Below, piece after piece: positions 52,701 to 61,821 of a DNA stretch of 64,000 nt. How positions within the stretch are numbered: the first letter of the stretch is position 1; the number at the start of each line of letters is the position of its first letter. Origin of the DNA: Apteryx mantelli (lineage: Eukaryota; Chordata; Aves; Apterygiformes; Apterygidae); contig NC_089979.1 in NCBI RefSeq assembly GCF_036417845.1, forward strand, positions 8,981,424 to 9,045,423, given 5' to 3'. The notes below the pieces were generated by a model that was not told the origin of the DNA, did no database searches, and saw only the letters and a list, made by a program, of their open reading frames with translations. A program made the translations under genes and the position numbers.

Positions 52701-55700
52701 TTGAAACAAAAGCAGTTTTGGTTCCTCTAAGATGAAGTGTTTCATCTCCAAACTGTCAAAACAAGATGCATATGCTCAGTTTAGCTAGTAGGAAAACAGT
52801 TTGGAAGCACTTTGGGAATGGCTGCACAACAGGCAGCTCCCAAAGTCGTTTGGTGCCAGGCCAGCCATGAAGAGCGTATCTAAGTGCTAGCTGGAGAGCC
52901 GATCAAAACCACATGAACCTCTTGCTTGACCAACCAAAAAGAGCACACATATTAGCTCTGGTCCATCCAGAGCCTTTCCCATGCAGCAGGTCAAAAAAAG
53001 GATTGAGCTTTTTGTGCTGGTGGGGAGACAGGAGACCTGATGGTAGTGTTGCACTGTGCTCTGGCCGAGGGATGAAGAGGATCAGTAACACGGCTGGCGC
53101 TTGGATCTTATGATAAGAGTACGAAGAAGAGGAAGTGTGGCCAGCATCAAAGCAGCTTAACAGCTTTTCCATTTTCAGTCAAGCTAGGCACCCTGAAGTC
53201 GGAAGCTTTCCAATGAGGATTTCAAGCTCCAAGGGGCACACTGAACTAAGTATCCTGGTTTAACTGTAACTGCAACACAAAGGGGTTTTTGTTTTTTATT
53301 TAATTGTTTGGTTACTTCGCTTAAGACATGGAGCTTACGAAGGGTGGCAGGACACACATAAGAATGAAACAAGGTTAAACATTCAGAAGCCAGAGCAGAG
53401 AGATGTTATTTATGGTGATATTTATGCTTTTTCTCCTATATTATCTTTTAAAAATCAAACTCAATGAAGAGAACTGGCTGGAAACTGTGGGTCCATTTTT
53501 ATACTGGCTGAGCAAAACACCTATAAACATTGAAATGGCACAGAGAATTTCTGCTTTTTAACCTTTAACTCCTGCTGAGCAACTATGCAGTTGCACAGCT
53601 CCTGACCTGTGAGAACTACCTAAACACATCTGGGATGGTAAGGTGACCACACTTCTTTTGAAGGATTCAGTAATTTCTACTTCAAAAAGATGTGATTTTT
53701 TAAAAGATGTGTTTTTGCCTTTTTTAAGAATTTTTTAGAAAGTTTTAACAAAAAATGGGGGAAGCTAGAACAGTAGGAAACTAAATCAGAGAGAATATTG
53801 AAATCTCTCTCTAGATAAGGCCATTGTAAGGTATCTACTCTGTCAACCACAATAGCAGGACACCAAGTATTATAGATACAGCATAAACTACTCGTAAATC
53901 TTTAATAGCAGGATTTTTTCTGGTGCGTTCAGCAAACCCAAAGCCCAGGATCCAAACAGCAGTACATTATGAAGAAATAAAGTAAAATTCTCCTAAGATA
54001 ACCTTTCCCTACTTCTCCCTAGTGTTCCGACTTTGGCTCTTTATCAGCTGTGGTTTTGTAATTCTTCACCAGCCTTACATCCAACCTGATTTCCCCCTTT
54101 CCCAAAGTATCTCACTACAGTGAATGTTTCTCACTAATGTATATAAGTTGGATTTCCTTCTTTTTCCTTTTCTCCTCCTAAAGTTCATCTTTTAAGTAAG
54201 CAGAGATAATTGGCAGGAGAGAAGTAACAGGACACTGTAGCTAGAAGACAAACGTTTACCGTATGGTAACTTTGGAAAATTGTCATTATACTGATTAGAT
54301 TCACTAAACCAAAGCATAGGAAATTGCACGATCAAGAAATTAGTAGTAATTATCCAGCACCCTTACACATCAATTGGCAAAACAAAACAAAAAAAGGACT
54401 TTTATTTTAAAATATTCCGTTGCATAATCTTAAACCTGCAACAGTAGGAAGGCAAGAACAGGATCATTTCTAAAATCCAACCCTTGTGTGAATTCCAGAA
54501 TTGGCACACATCATTCTCCCTTCACCAGCCTACAACCACCACCTTCTTGCATCTCTGTGGTACTACTGCTTCAGCTGTTTTTCCTCTCCTGACACATCAC
54601 AATCCCAACTCTCACACACTCATACGTACATATACACAAAGCACCATCAACCTATGGACTGTCTGATGCCTGGTCAAGACTGGACTCCTTACTCTCACCT
54701 GTCGGATTCTAAACAGTCTGCCCCACCTACATCTCGGCTCACATTGTTTTCTGTCATATCTTCTTTTTTCCTCTGCCCCCATTGCAAATCCATGCTTTTT
54801 CCTCAGCTTCCTCTTCCTGGGTGCCAAGTCCCCTCCCTCTCCTTCAAAACCCTCCTCAAAACTCACTTCTTTTGGTTCGATTTCCGTCACTAATCTCAGC
54901 TCCGGCGCTATCTGCTCCCTCTCGCGCGCCTAATTACATCGAAGATAAAACAAAAAACATGAAACAGAAAAATTAAGTTATCTGAATACTTCATACGTGC
55001 TCTCACAAGGGCAGTCTCAATACCCCCATCCTTTTTCGTTTTCCCTCTGCACTGCTTTAGCCATATTTCTGTGTTATTTCAATTAATTTGAGCTCCTCCG
55101 CAGAGAAACCTAGCCCATAGTCTCCCTGCATTGAACTACACAAATATTTTCATTCTTAAAGAAATTTTTGCTTTCCACCCTCACAGCTAAGGCTTATAAA
55201 AACGTCTGCAACTCAAAAATGGAGTTTGAATGTTAGTGTCTACAATCTCTTTAAGACACAATAAGCTCAAATAAAAGAATATATTTCCTTTTGAAAATAG
55301 TATACTGCTCTTGTTGTCAGCATCCTTAAATTTATTGAAAAAATAAATGCGCCTAATATAGGCACATATATAGGCATTTGACTCTGGAGGCGATAATCAC
55401 TGCTCTTGCTTTCTTGGTCAGATGCAGTCAGTCATGCACTTTCTTTAAGTAAGACTGAACTGAAATATTAATACTTGCATAAAATTTGATTTTTACATGT
55501 TTTTTTTATAAGTATTTTCTACCACTAATATTCATTAGCAAAGAATTAAATAGTCTATATCCCTCTTCATCAGAATAATGAAAATTCTGCACATGTAGCA
55601 CATAACTTCCAAAATAGATCTTGCATTGTTAAGCTTGCTAATATTCTAGAATTTAAAGAGGTTTCTTAAACTTAGACAAATCTCTTGAAATTTATTTTCC

Positions 55701-58700
55701 TTTAGAAAAAGACAGAAACAAGCTGCAGGTTTAAGCTAGGCATGAAATGTCAGATCTGTCAACTGCACTTTCTCAAATCAAATTATATTCTTGGCTTTTT
55801 TGGGCTATAAATCATTTCAAATAAATGTCTTCACATAGAACAATAAGGTAAAAGCCTGAAAACATTCATTTGAGTTTGAGGCTTTGGCTTAGACTAAACT
55901 CAGTTCCAGAAAACTGATTTTCAAACAAAATCTTAGATTACATTATTATTAAAGACCACAAAAATATTTTGAAAGGCAAATATTTTTGCCATAGCAAGAT
56001 GATGTAGCAGATGTTGGAGAAAAAAGGAGCTTTGTCTCTGAAAGCTACAGAACTTTGTGCCTATCTCTAATTTTGCACAATGAAATGCCAAGTCTAATAT
56101 CAATTAGTGTTGCAGGAAGCATATCTGGTGTTTCTCTTGCTGCAAAAGACAGCCTTGAAAAATCTAATTCCATCACAAGAAGCGTTAAGTTTGGCCCACT
56201 TTTTCTGTCTGAAGACTTCATTGAAGCTACCTACATTCAGCCACTGAGATGCATGAACCTGATGCCATCACTCTCAACCACTAAAGAAAATTGGAAATTG
56301 TAAGATGAGCTGGGCTGCCACCAAGCATATCTGGACATCAAAATGGTAGCTAACCAGCATCTGTAAGCAACTGAATCTGTTTTTACATTTTAAGCTGAAA
56401 ATGCCTGTGGCCTAAGAGAAATAACTCAAGACTAGACACAATATGGCTACCTAGAAAAAGCACAGGACTGAGAGGAAGGGACCTCTTGACATTATCACAG
56501 AAGGGCTATTTTAATCCAGTTGCAACCACATTAACCAAGTTTTCCTTTTTACAAAGTCGAATGAAATGCTCTAGCTTCCTAACTTACTATCATAGTGAAA
56601 ATATTAATTGAAATATTATATACTGATTTGACAGAATTATTGTAATATTGCAGCAAGAAGCCAGTGGTAGCCTGAATATGGACTTCAGTTTAATCTCTTT
56701 AAGGAAAGGTGGTTTAAACAGTGCAAATGTTGCCTGCACAGTGTTACAGTGCTTAGCTGTTCAACCCTAACATGCAGCCATCTGCAACGTGGAGGCGGCG
56801 GCCAGGATACCAAACTGTTTAAGACAGTTCTTGTCTCCATCTGCCCTTGTCACATGAGCAAAATAAGGATTGTTGCAACAGTAATTATGAAATATCTGAA
56901 TTTTGTTCGCCCCAAAGAAAATTTGGAGCAAATAAGAATAGTCTTTTTACATTTCTTATATTTGAGTTTCAAGTAGTTTCAGTGGAGTTACTTCTCATTC
57001 ATTATGAAAATAGAATTATCATGCAAAATAAACTCCATACAACTTTCACAGAAAGTATATAACTAGTTTTGATATTTAGGGGTTTTTTTTTTGGAAGTAA
57101 AGATACAGCTAGAGACTAAATCATATCCTCTATTTCACAGTCTGCATCCATACCTACTCAGCATCTCCTCTTTAAGAGCAACAAGGACATTATCAGAGGT
57201 AAAACTAATATTTACCTGTCTGAACCCCTAAAAGTTCTGATACAGGGGAGAAAAAAACCCACACAACAGTGATGTTAACAAGAACATGTGGGCAAAAATC
57301 TATCGCTGTAATAAGCCAAGGGGGTGGGAGGGAGGAGGAAAAAAAAAAAAAAAAAAAATCACCAGCACAGACCACTGGCAAGCCAAAGCTTTTTCCTGAA
57401 AGGCCACAAAAGAAAAAAAGAAAGTGTCTGGATGCCCCTGTGCTTGTAACCTCCGCAAGACAAAACTCTGGAAAAAGATTAGTCAGCAGTGTACAGCATC
57501 TAGACATTTCAGATAGAGGCAACACTACTAGAGCAGCGCACACTCCAAGGCATCATAAGCATCATCCATAAAATGGGTGAAGCAAGATAATGAAGGACCC
57601 AAAATAAAGAGACTGTAGTCTAAAACTACTTATGCTAGATGATATTTTTACTAGCTTTCAGGACTCAAGGTATTACGAAAATCAATATAAGAACTAACAA
57701 AAAGATACCTAATATTCTTACCTGCCCTTTTGCATCCTCTGGCATAGATTTGATATGCATCCTCTTAAGACATCGAATAACACCATCATAGAATTGTACT
57801 GTGAACGTTCCTACAAAAGGATTGATGTAATCATTACAACTCTTAAGAAACAAGTATACCTCACCACTCTGTGATTACCAAAATGTTTCGTAGGCTATAT
57901 GAAAAGAGCAACTTGATGTTAACTACGTGCAAGATCAAGAATTTTAAGAAAAATAAAAACCCCTGCTTTTATACTGTCACTTTTTGTCCACTTGCACAAT
58001 TCCAAGCAAGTTTAAGCTACCATGTCACTTTTGCTCATACTACATTGATTGATGCAACGTTTAAGCTACCACTACAGGGAAATAATTTAATTGACAACCA
58101 AATGCTCATTTGGTTTAAACTACAGTAAAAACTTTGAATTCATTCTATGTTCATTAAAAAACATCACTCCATTGTGAAGCACTACTCTAAGTTTTTCTTT
58201 TAGTTCTGCATTTCCATTATTAATCTACAATCAACAGAACTTAAAAACACTATTAAAATATTTTCTAAAACAATTAAGAAAATTTAAATATGGCAAAGTT
58301 AAACCAATCACTAACAGTACAAAATATTTATAACACTATGCAAAGGATATTTTTCTCATCGCTGAAGAAACTTTCAGCATTTTATCTTCTAGGAGACATT
58401 CCAATTTTTTAATTTCATGCAGATAAAAGATCAAATCTCTTACTATATTTGGTAGAACAGAAATATTATCAGCAGTATATTGAGGCCGTAAAGGAAGTTT
58501 TATGTACATGCCATTTTTAAAGTGGACTACAGCTATAGCATAGCATATGCAAACAGTCCTTACAGATGGATCATATACGAATACATACCCTCTTTATTAA
58601 TTGCTTCAATCTTTGCAGGATAATATCGACAGTCTGTCCAGCGAGCTAGGACTTCTTCTCCAGGTTTAAAATCCTATTTTAAACAATTTTAGTTATTAAT

Positions 58701-58997
58701 ATTTTAAACATTTAGATTTTTTCCTAAAAAGACTTGAGCATTGTGCCCTAGAGAGATTTAATGTAGGAAAACAAATGTAACAGCTTACCAAAGAAAGTCA
58801 AAGCCAAAACAAACATGCCACTTACAACAAATTCTTCATCATCTTTCAGCCCTTCTTTCCTTAATGCTGGTCGCTCCAAGGGTCGCAACCTATTGCTGTC
58901 CCAGTAAATCCACTCATCATAGCGATGACTCCAGCGTTCAAAATGGACCAACATCTTTCCTTCTTCATAGTCTATCTTCTCAATACGAGATGGATAC
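16578..58997 (-). CDS. PHF20L1: PHD finger protein 20-like 1, lacking the first coding exon
   Basis: PHF20L1 is a nuclear chromatin reader. Its Tudor region binds methylated lysines on proteins such as DNMT1, and the protein is related to PHF20 of the MOF-NSL acetyltransferase complex (known for the family). Nineteen exons join in phase to 1037 codons plus stop. In order the product shows Tudor 1 ([13 protein letters not shown]), Tudor 2 ([35 protein letters not shown]), a poly-Ala/basic linker, a Ser/Pro-rich region, a Lys-rich tract ([14 protein letters not shown]), an acidic patch, a C4HC3 PHD finger and a conserved C-terminus ending ATLCSV. Human PHF20L1 has 1017 residues. The extra 73-residue exon and an undetected 26-residue exon explain the difference. 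The first exon, up to LQKW, is beyond the right edge. The closely related PHF20 is excluded by sequence match and by the TG neighbour. Confidence 0.97.
16721..21036 (-). other. PHF20L1 introns around the penultimate exon
   Basis: Introns 16721-17642 and 17809-21036. They are AT-rich, with a short (TG)n at 17434-17448 and a purine-rich patch near 18862-18895. No other exon, gene or repeat family was recognised. Confidence 0.85.
17643..17808 (-). CDS. PHF20L1: PHF20L1 penultimate coding exon
   Basis: This 166-nt exon reads [20 protein letters not shown] then [20 protein letters not shown] and [15 protein letters not shown]. The [19 protein letters not shown] part looks like a helical, possibly coiled-coil segment. 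The acceptor is a tandem AAG-AAG, so one lysine may be optional. Donor GTAACTGC. Confidence 0.96.
21037..21406 (-). CDS. PHF20L1: PHF20L1 largest exon here (370 nt)
   Basis: It reads (K)[18 protein letters not shown], later [20 protein letters not shown], and ends in an acidic Ser-rich stretch [20 protein letters not shown]. The acceptor follows an unusually long pyrimidine tract (21407-21440). Donor GTAAGTAT in phase 0. The HHPDLHLW start and [16 protein letters not shown] are shared with human; the middle is more divergent. Confidence 0.96.
21407..24169 (-). other. PHF20L1 introns 21407-21829 and 22026-24169
   Basis: The first begins (on the plus strand) with the A-rich/G-rich tract that forms the acceptor pyrimidine tract in RNA. 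The second is unremarkable AT-rich sequence. Open frames of 60-107 codons here have no family features. Confidence 0.85.
21830..22025 (-). CDS. PHF20L1: PHF20L1 exon: conserved post-PHD region
   Basis: This 196-nt exon encodes (G)[18 protein letters not shown] then [40 protein letters not shown] and LKIGIL. It is nearly identical to human, implying a structured region after the PHD finger. Acceptor TACCCTCAG, donor GTAGGTAT. Confidence 0.97.
24170..24269 (-). CDS. PHF20L1: PHF20L1 exon: second half of PHD finger
   Basis: This 100-nt exon reads [20 protein letters not shown] then [13 protein letters not shown]. It supplies the remaining ligands CxxC, His (WQH), Cys (SVC) and CYIC, completing a C4HC3 PHD zinc finger with every ligand kept. 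Acceptor TTTGGTGTCAG follows an A/T run on the plus strand; donor GTATGAGT. Confidence 0.97.
26252..26433 (-). CDS. PHF20L1: PHF20L1 exon: acidic patch and first half of PHD finger
   Basis: This 182-nt exon encodes (N)[18 protein letters not shown] then [20 protein letters not shown] and [25 protein letters not shown] gives the first two zinc ligands of the PHD finger. Acceptor TTTTTACTAG, donor GTAAAGAT. Confidence 0.97.
26824..26988 (-). CDS. PHF20L1: PHF20L1 exon before the acidic patch
   Basis: This 165-nt exon reads (D)[18 protein letters not shown] then [20 protein letters not shown] and [16 protein letters not shown]. Acceptor AACTTTTCAG, donor GTAGGTTG. The LTRSSGSSL and [15 protein letters not shown] blocks are nearly unchanged from human. 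Confidence 0.97.
30134..30161. repeat. 14-bp perfect tandem duplication
   Basis: CCTCAACTGTTAAG occurs twice with no spacer. Each copy contains AACTGTT, a MYB-type core. Intronic. Confidence 0.9.
30552..30656 (-). CDS. PHF20L1: PHF20L1 exon: lysine/glutamate tract
   Basis: This 105-nt exon encodes (G)[18 protein letters not shown] then [16 protein letters not shown]. The coding strand is almost pure purine. It is a highly charged tract, likely nuclear localising or nucleic-acid binding, and is also present in human. Acceptor GTTATTTCAG, donor GTAAGTTT. A-runs make it prone to indel errors in reads. Confidence 0.96.
30657..32158 (-). other. PHF20L1 introns flanking the 57-nt exon
   Basis: Introns 30657-31902 and 31960-32158, AT-rich. 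Frames of 100-103 codons at 31348-31742 on the plus strand overlap one another in different phases and resemble nothing known. Confidence 0.85.
31903..31959 (-). CDS. PHF20L1: PHF20L1 57-nt exon
   Basis: This small exon encodes (G)[18 protein letters not shown] and corresponds to human GISKTEKKVKLEDKSSTAF. Acceptor AATTTTCAG, donor GTATGTAC, phase 1 at both ends. It contains an in-frame Met (MERKGK) that could serve a transcript begun inside the gene. Confidence 0.95.
32159..32377 (-). CDS. PHF20L1: PHF20L1 in-frame exon absent from the canonical human protein (possible cassette)
   Basis: The 219-nt segment has acceptor TTGTTTTCAG and donor GTAAACTA, phase 1 on both sides and no stop in 73 codons: (A)[58 protein letters not shown] then [14 protein letters not shown]. 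Because its length is divisible by three, inclusion or skipping keeps the frame. I do not recall it in the 1017-residue human protein, where the flanking exons join directly. The Ser/Lys-rich part could be a phosphorylated basic linker, and the end looks like an amphipathic helix. No domain recognised. Confidence 0.75.
33540..33810 (-). promoter_or_regulatory. CpG-rich intronic patch with strong 5' splice site
   Basis: About a dozen CpGs occur in 270 bp, including GACGCGGGCCGCC near 33790. On the minus strand a GA|GTAAGTTT donor sits at 33561/33560, and an ATG (33761-33759) opens a 143-codon frame that runs past this donor to 33330. Together these would suit an alternative first exon on the PHF20L1 strand. 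No transcript evidence is available. Confidence 0.3.
34880..35470. promoter_or_regulatory. CpG-rich intronic patch, candidate internal promoter
   Basis: Roughly 30 CpGs lie within 600 bp, densest at 35160-35222 (GCTAGCGCGAACGCAGGCGC and the following 40 bp), in otherwise CpG-depleted intron. It holds an ATF/CREB-like ATTACGTCAT at 35001-35010. On the minus strand a possible donor (AAAGATG|GTAATG) follows near 34848. No TATA box was seen. An internal promoter or an enhancer is equally possible. Confidence 0.35.
39316..39522 (-). CDS. PHF20L1: PHF20L1 exon: middle region
   Basis: This 207-nt exon encodes (V)[18 protein letters not shown] then [40 protein letters not shown] and [10 protein letters not shown]. 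Acceptor TTATGTAG, donor GTAAAGAG, phase 1 at both ends. It precedes the largest intron (6.9 kb), which holds two CpG-rich patches. Confidence 0.96.
39724..39909 (-). CDS. PHF20L1: PHF20L1 exon: Arg-rich middle region
   Basis: This 186-nt exon reads (S)[18 protein letters not shown] then [40 protein letters not shown] and KLEG. The RRRRSQRL patch is a likely nuclear localisation or nucleic-acid-contact segment. Acceptor CTTTTTAG, donor GTAATGTA. Confidence 0.96.
41841..41887. repeat. Imperfect 18-bp tandem repeat
   Basis: About two and a half copies of TTTAAAAGCAGATTCATT-like units follow a T-run, within 90 bp downstream of a PHF20L1 donor site. Confidence 0.8.
41971..42223 (-). CDS. PHF20L1: PHF20L1 exon: Ser/Lys-rich middle region
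   Basis: This 253-nt exon reads [20 protein letters not shown] then [40 protein letters not shown] and [24 protein letters not shown]. Acceptor TTTATTCAG, donor GTGAGCAC, exit in phase 1. The [15 protein letters not shown] block is close to identical in human. Confidence 0.97.
42224..45741 (-). other. PHF20L1 intron 42224-45741
   Basis: AT-rich, with a T-run near 42523-42543. No gene, repeat family or conserved exon recognised on either strand. Confidence 0.85.
45742..45824 (-). CDS. PHF20L1: PHF20L1 exon: short linker
   Basis: This 83-nt exon encodes (G)[18 protein letters not shown] then KETAPVLEQ. Acceptor TCTCCTAAG, donor GTATGAAA. It matches the human [18 protein letters not shown] segment in order and phase. 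Confidence 0.95.
46071..46094. repeat. (TAAA)6 microsatellite
   Basis: Six perfect TAAA units flanked by A-runs. Confidence 0.97.
46264..46281. repeat. G-rich run G10-A-G7
   Basis: Intronic homopolymer run on the plus strand; a C-run in the PHF20L1 transcript. Confidence 0.95.
47611..47626. repeat. Short (AGC)5 repeat
   Basis: Five AGC/CAG units followed by an A-run in a PHF20L1 intron, non-coding in either direction here. Confidence 0.9.
49205..49690 (+). mobile_element. CR1 LINE 3' end, relatively young, antisense to PHF20L1
   Basis: The copy is 5' truncated and starts within ORF2 at about 49210 ([16 protein letters not shown]). An open frame then runs through [74 protein letters not shown] and [13 protein letters not shown] to a stop at 49612-49614. 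The 3'UTR (GGGGGGTTGGACTAGA, CCCTTCCAACCTCAACC) ends in ATTCTATGATTCT. The intact last 115 codons and regular end suggest a younger insertion than the copy at 7 kb. CR1 is typical of birds and other sauropsids. Confidence 0.97.
49702..49719 (+). repeat. Poly-A run just past the CR1 end
   Basis: A run of A18 begins about 12 bp after the CR1 terminal repeat. CR1 elements normally lack a poly-A tail, so this is probably a separate simple repeat. Confidence 0.9.
50324..50452 (-). CDS. PHF20L1: PHF20L1 exon: basic linker
   Basis: This 129-nt exon encodes (V)[18 protein letters not shown] then [20 protein letters not shown] and NKIT. The KRK and AKRARL clusters are candidate nuclear localisation signals. 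Acceptor TTTAACAG, donor GTAAACTT. Confidence 0.96.
50453..51016 (-). other. PHF20L1 intron 50453-51016
   Basis: Short AT-rich intron, no special features. Confidence 0.9.
51017..51224 (-). CDS. PHF20L1: PHF20L1 exon: poly-Ala and basic linker
   Basis: This 208-nt exon reads [40 protein letters not shown] then [20 protein letters not shown] and EEPTSSDTF. It starts in phase 0 after TTTTTGGAG and ends G|GTAAAAAC. Seven alanine codons form a 20-bp DNA palindrome. It is a low-complexity linker after the Tudor domains. Confidence 0.96.
51225..57721 (-). other. PHF20L1 intron 51225-57721
   Basis: I searched it for the human 26-residue exon (VKSQHPLSW...) and did not see it. It contains a GC-richer patch at about 52800-53200, a possible old interspersed repeat at 54480-54935 and an A-run at 57341-57358. 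Open frames up to 130 codons are present but show no known family. Confidence 0.75.
54480..54935 (+). mobile_element. Possible ancient LINE/SINE remnant
   Basis: A C/T-rich segment includes CTTCAAAACCCTCCTCAAAA followed by CTCACTTCTTTT, resembling by eye the CCTTCAAG...CTCAAATG..CACCTCCT motif near L2/L3-type LINE 3' ends. It ends in a CpG-rich CTCCGGCGCTATCTGC and CTCTCGCGCGCC. Family assignment is a guess from memory. Confidence 0.25.
57722..57810 (-). CDS. PHF20L1: PHF20L1 exon: end of Tudor 2
   Basis: This 89-nt exon encodes [20 protein letters not shown] then [10 protein letters not shown] and ends CAG before donor GTAAGAAT in phase 0. In human the next exon is either a 26-residue segment (VKSQHPLSW...) or the DWIALV exon directly; only the latter was found here. 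Confidence 0.97.
57811..58825 (-). other. PHF20L1 introns between the Tudor exons
   Basis: Introns 57811-58588 and 58674-58825, the latter only 152 bp. AT-rich, with nothing else recognised. Confidence 0.9.
58589..58673 (-). CDS. PHF20L1: PHF20L1 exon: start of Tudor 2
   Basis: This 85-nt exon encodes [20 protein letters not shown] then KIEAINKE, the first strands of the second Tudor domain. Acceptor AAAATAG, donor GTATGTAT, exit in phase 1. Only 152 bp separate it from the previous exon. Confidence 0.97.
58826..58997 (-). CDS. PHF20L1: PHF20L1 exon: Tudor 1 (C-terminal part)
   Basis: The 172-nt exon starts within a Trp codon (TG|G) and reads [20 protein letters not shown] then [20 protein letters not shown] and [17 protein letters not shown]. 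The WSHRYDEW block contributes aromatic residues of the Tudor methyl-lysine pocket. Acceptor TTCAAG and donor GTAAGTGG. Nearly identical to human. Confidence 0.97.
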
Positions 58998-61805
58998 CTT
59001 GAATGATAAATGCAAACTGATAAATTCAGAAGCTTTTTCCAGGCTTACTTTTTTTTTTTTTTTGTATACAACAGCACCTACATGATCATTCAAAAAGTTA
59101 TATTAACACTTTGTACTGAGAAATCTCTAAGTCTGAAAAAGATTAAGATGCTAAACTGTTAGCAGGATAACATTTAGTTCAAAAGACAGCGGCACATTAC
59201 TGATATATCACCAGCTTCATCATAGGTTATTATATACAGACATAAACCTGGAACTGCCACACTAAGACTGCCTGAAATTGATAACAGAAGTTTGTGCTTA
59301 GCTGATTTAAAACCTGTGTTCATTTAAGGCTAAAATCTATGTGGATTTTTGATTGCTTGGGGATGGGGAGGTAATCAACTAGTTTTAGAAGTACGTTCAT
59401 TACCTTTAACATATGAAATGTTTCACTAAACTGTTCCATTGATTTCACACAAATCCAAGCATCTAATCAAAACAAGTCAACTGAACATTCCCACACAGTC
59501 TAAGTCACTTTTTAAAAGATCAGCTTCAATGATTTCATTGCTATTAAATCTGATTCACAGTACTTATGTTTAGCAGTCACTTCTTTGTAACTGCATATCC
59601 ACTAGAATAAATATGCCAATCTTAAGATGTGCATTTTAGTCTCACAAACATTGTATATACTCAGGGCTAATCAGAATTGAGCTGAAAACAGAACAAATCT
59701 TATGTATCCAACTTTGTGGGTGTGGCAAGGATGTAACATGGATTCAAACAACCTTATAGTTTAGGTACCATAAATTTTAAAATACACTTGTAGGAAAAAT
59801 GGCAAGTTTCTCTGTCTTCAGCAATTATTATTATTCAGCCTTACTATTTCTGTTTCAATAAAGTGAATTATTTCACAAAATTGTAGTAAGGTAGCAACAC
59901 ATGAACTGGTTTTGTCATGCTACTTCATGCTATGAAGCGCACAGAAAACTGGAATCAGGCAAAATTCAGCTCCTTCTCCTCCTCAGAGTATTACAACAGA
60001 TCCAAAGGCACAAAATCTCCTATAAAAAATGTAAATTAGTTTATCAAATTTTCTCCAGTTTATATTCCAAGTAACAAAACCAAACTGGAAATAGCTTCTA
60101 ATGTCCAAACGCAAATAATGGTGGAATAGAGAAGGTTATGGACAGCCTAAAGTTAATAAAACATGCATTGAGAAGAAGTACCACAACAAAAAGAAGACTT
60201 CACTTTTGTTAATAGATAACGCGTTCTTCTACCAAAATGCCACTGTTGAGCAGTAACAGAGGGCAGAGCTTGGTGTGCCAACATCCAGTCCTACCACATA
60301 TTCCATTAGCCAAGAATACTATTGACATATACAGGAATCCAGTCAACATTTTCTATTTTGCAAATACTTTCTCTTCAAAATATTGAGGTTGCTGACAAAG
60401 GAATCTTTAATACTACATTCGGATTAAGATACAGAAGTTCAAGAAGCACAGGTTTTCCTTCTTTCCTGGTGACTACTGGGAAAAGAACATTAAAACAAAA
60501 AAGTGCCACACTCTCAACTGGCTCTTTCACTTGACTCATTTTCCAGTCCTGCTTCTTCAGGAGCGGCACTATACAGAGCTTCCCAACATCTAAATATCTC
60601 AGACTTATGAGAGTTGCAGAGTGAGAAAAACGCTAACCTGCTAGGTTACTACTGCAGCTACTTCAATCACATCTTATCCCCACATCAGAATGTGCAAACA
60701 GTACACCTCTTGTTGCTCTTCTCTCATCCATATATTTCAGAAATGCAAAACATTTTCATAGCCATTCCTTAAGTTCCTAACTTCTTTTCACTGAACTTAA
60801 GAAAAATCAATTTCTCAGATTCAAACTGCAGACTCTCCATTGCCAGCCTATCAACAATTCTTTTTAAAGATAAGAACTCCACTGGACTTTTCAGAGAAGC
60901 AACAAGAGAGACCCCCTAATGCCTCTAAAGGAGACTGACAACAACAACAACAAAATCAAAGGAGGACAGTGAAATTGATGATAGATTGCAACAAAACAGA
61001 AAACAAAACTGAAAATCAAAACCCAAATCCCATTATCAACATTCTGGTTTATTAACTTTGAGCACGGTTTCAAAAAAAATAAAAATGAACCAAGGGATGG
61101 TTTTCCTAAGCTCCAATGACGCTTTCTTCTTAGGAGTTTTCAGGCCACTACTCTTACAAAGTTAACCAAATATAATCTTATTAGTTTCTTGGTCTTCCCA
61201 GGTCTTCTGATTTCAAGCTTCTTAAAACTACACAACAAGTGTCAGCACAAGCAGAAAGAGCGGCCAAGCAGAGGAAAAAGTTGATACACTGTTAACACAG
61301 GAAACATATGAGTAAGAATGTTACTTGAAAGAGTTCTGACTAGTAGTAAAGGATGATGTAGAAAGTATTTAATAGACCGAAGGAAGAAAAAATACTAGAA
61401 ATGCAAGAGGACAGAAGGTTCCACTTTGCAACAATTAAAAACAAGAGCTTACACCCAAGCACTGAAACTGGAGTAGTGAAATGAAGGACAAAAAAAGATG
61501 GTGCTCTTTCTCCCTAGAGGAGGAAAGTTCAGGTTAGAGACCAGCAAGAAGGGGATATAAAATTAAGGCTACTTTACAGAATTCAGGGATATCAGTCAAG
61601 GGGACATCTTTTTCTGGGCATCTAAGGGGTAATGTGCTCACCAGGGCACTGTCTTAGAACAGTTCCCTTGCTACGTTTCTATTGTTGTATGGCTGGTAGG
61701 TTTAATCATCTGGTCATCAGCAGTAAAATCCAAGCACCGTCTGCATAAGAAAACAAGAAGGATGAACTAGCAAAATACAGTAGAACGCCTTGGAAAGAGA
61801 AAACC

Positions 61806-61821
61806 GGGGGGGGGGGGGGGG
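61806..61821. repeat. G16 homopolymer
   Basis: Uninterrupted run of 16 G on the plus strand; C16 in the PHF20L1 pre-mRNA. Confidence 0.95.

Noticed and set aside
52903..53172. 89-codon minus frame in a GC-richer patch
   Set aside because: No family similarity, no splice structure that fits PHF20L1, and it does not match the missing 26-residue exon.
54501..54893. Overlapping plus (130 codons) and minus (92 codons) frames
   Set aside because: They arise from C/T-rich low-complexity sequence; no domain and probable repeat origin.
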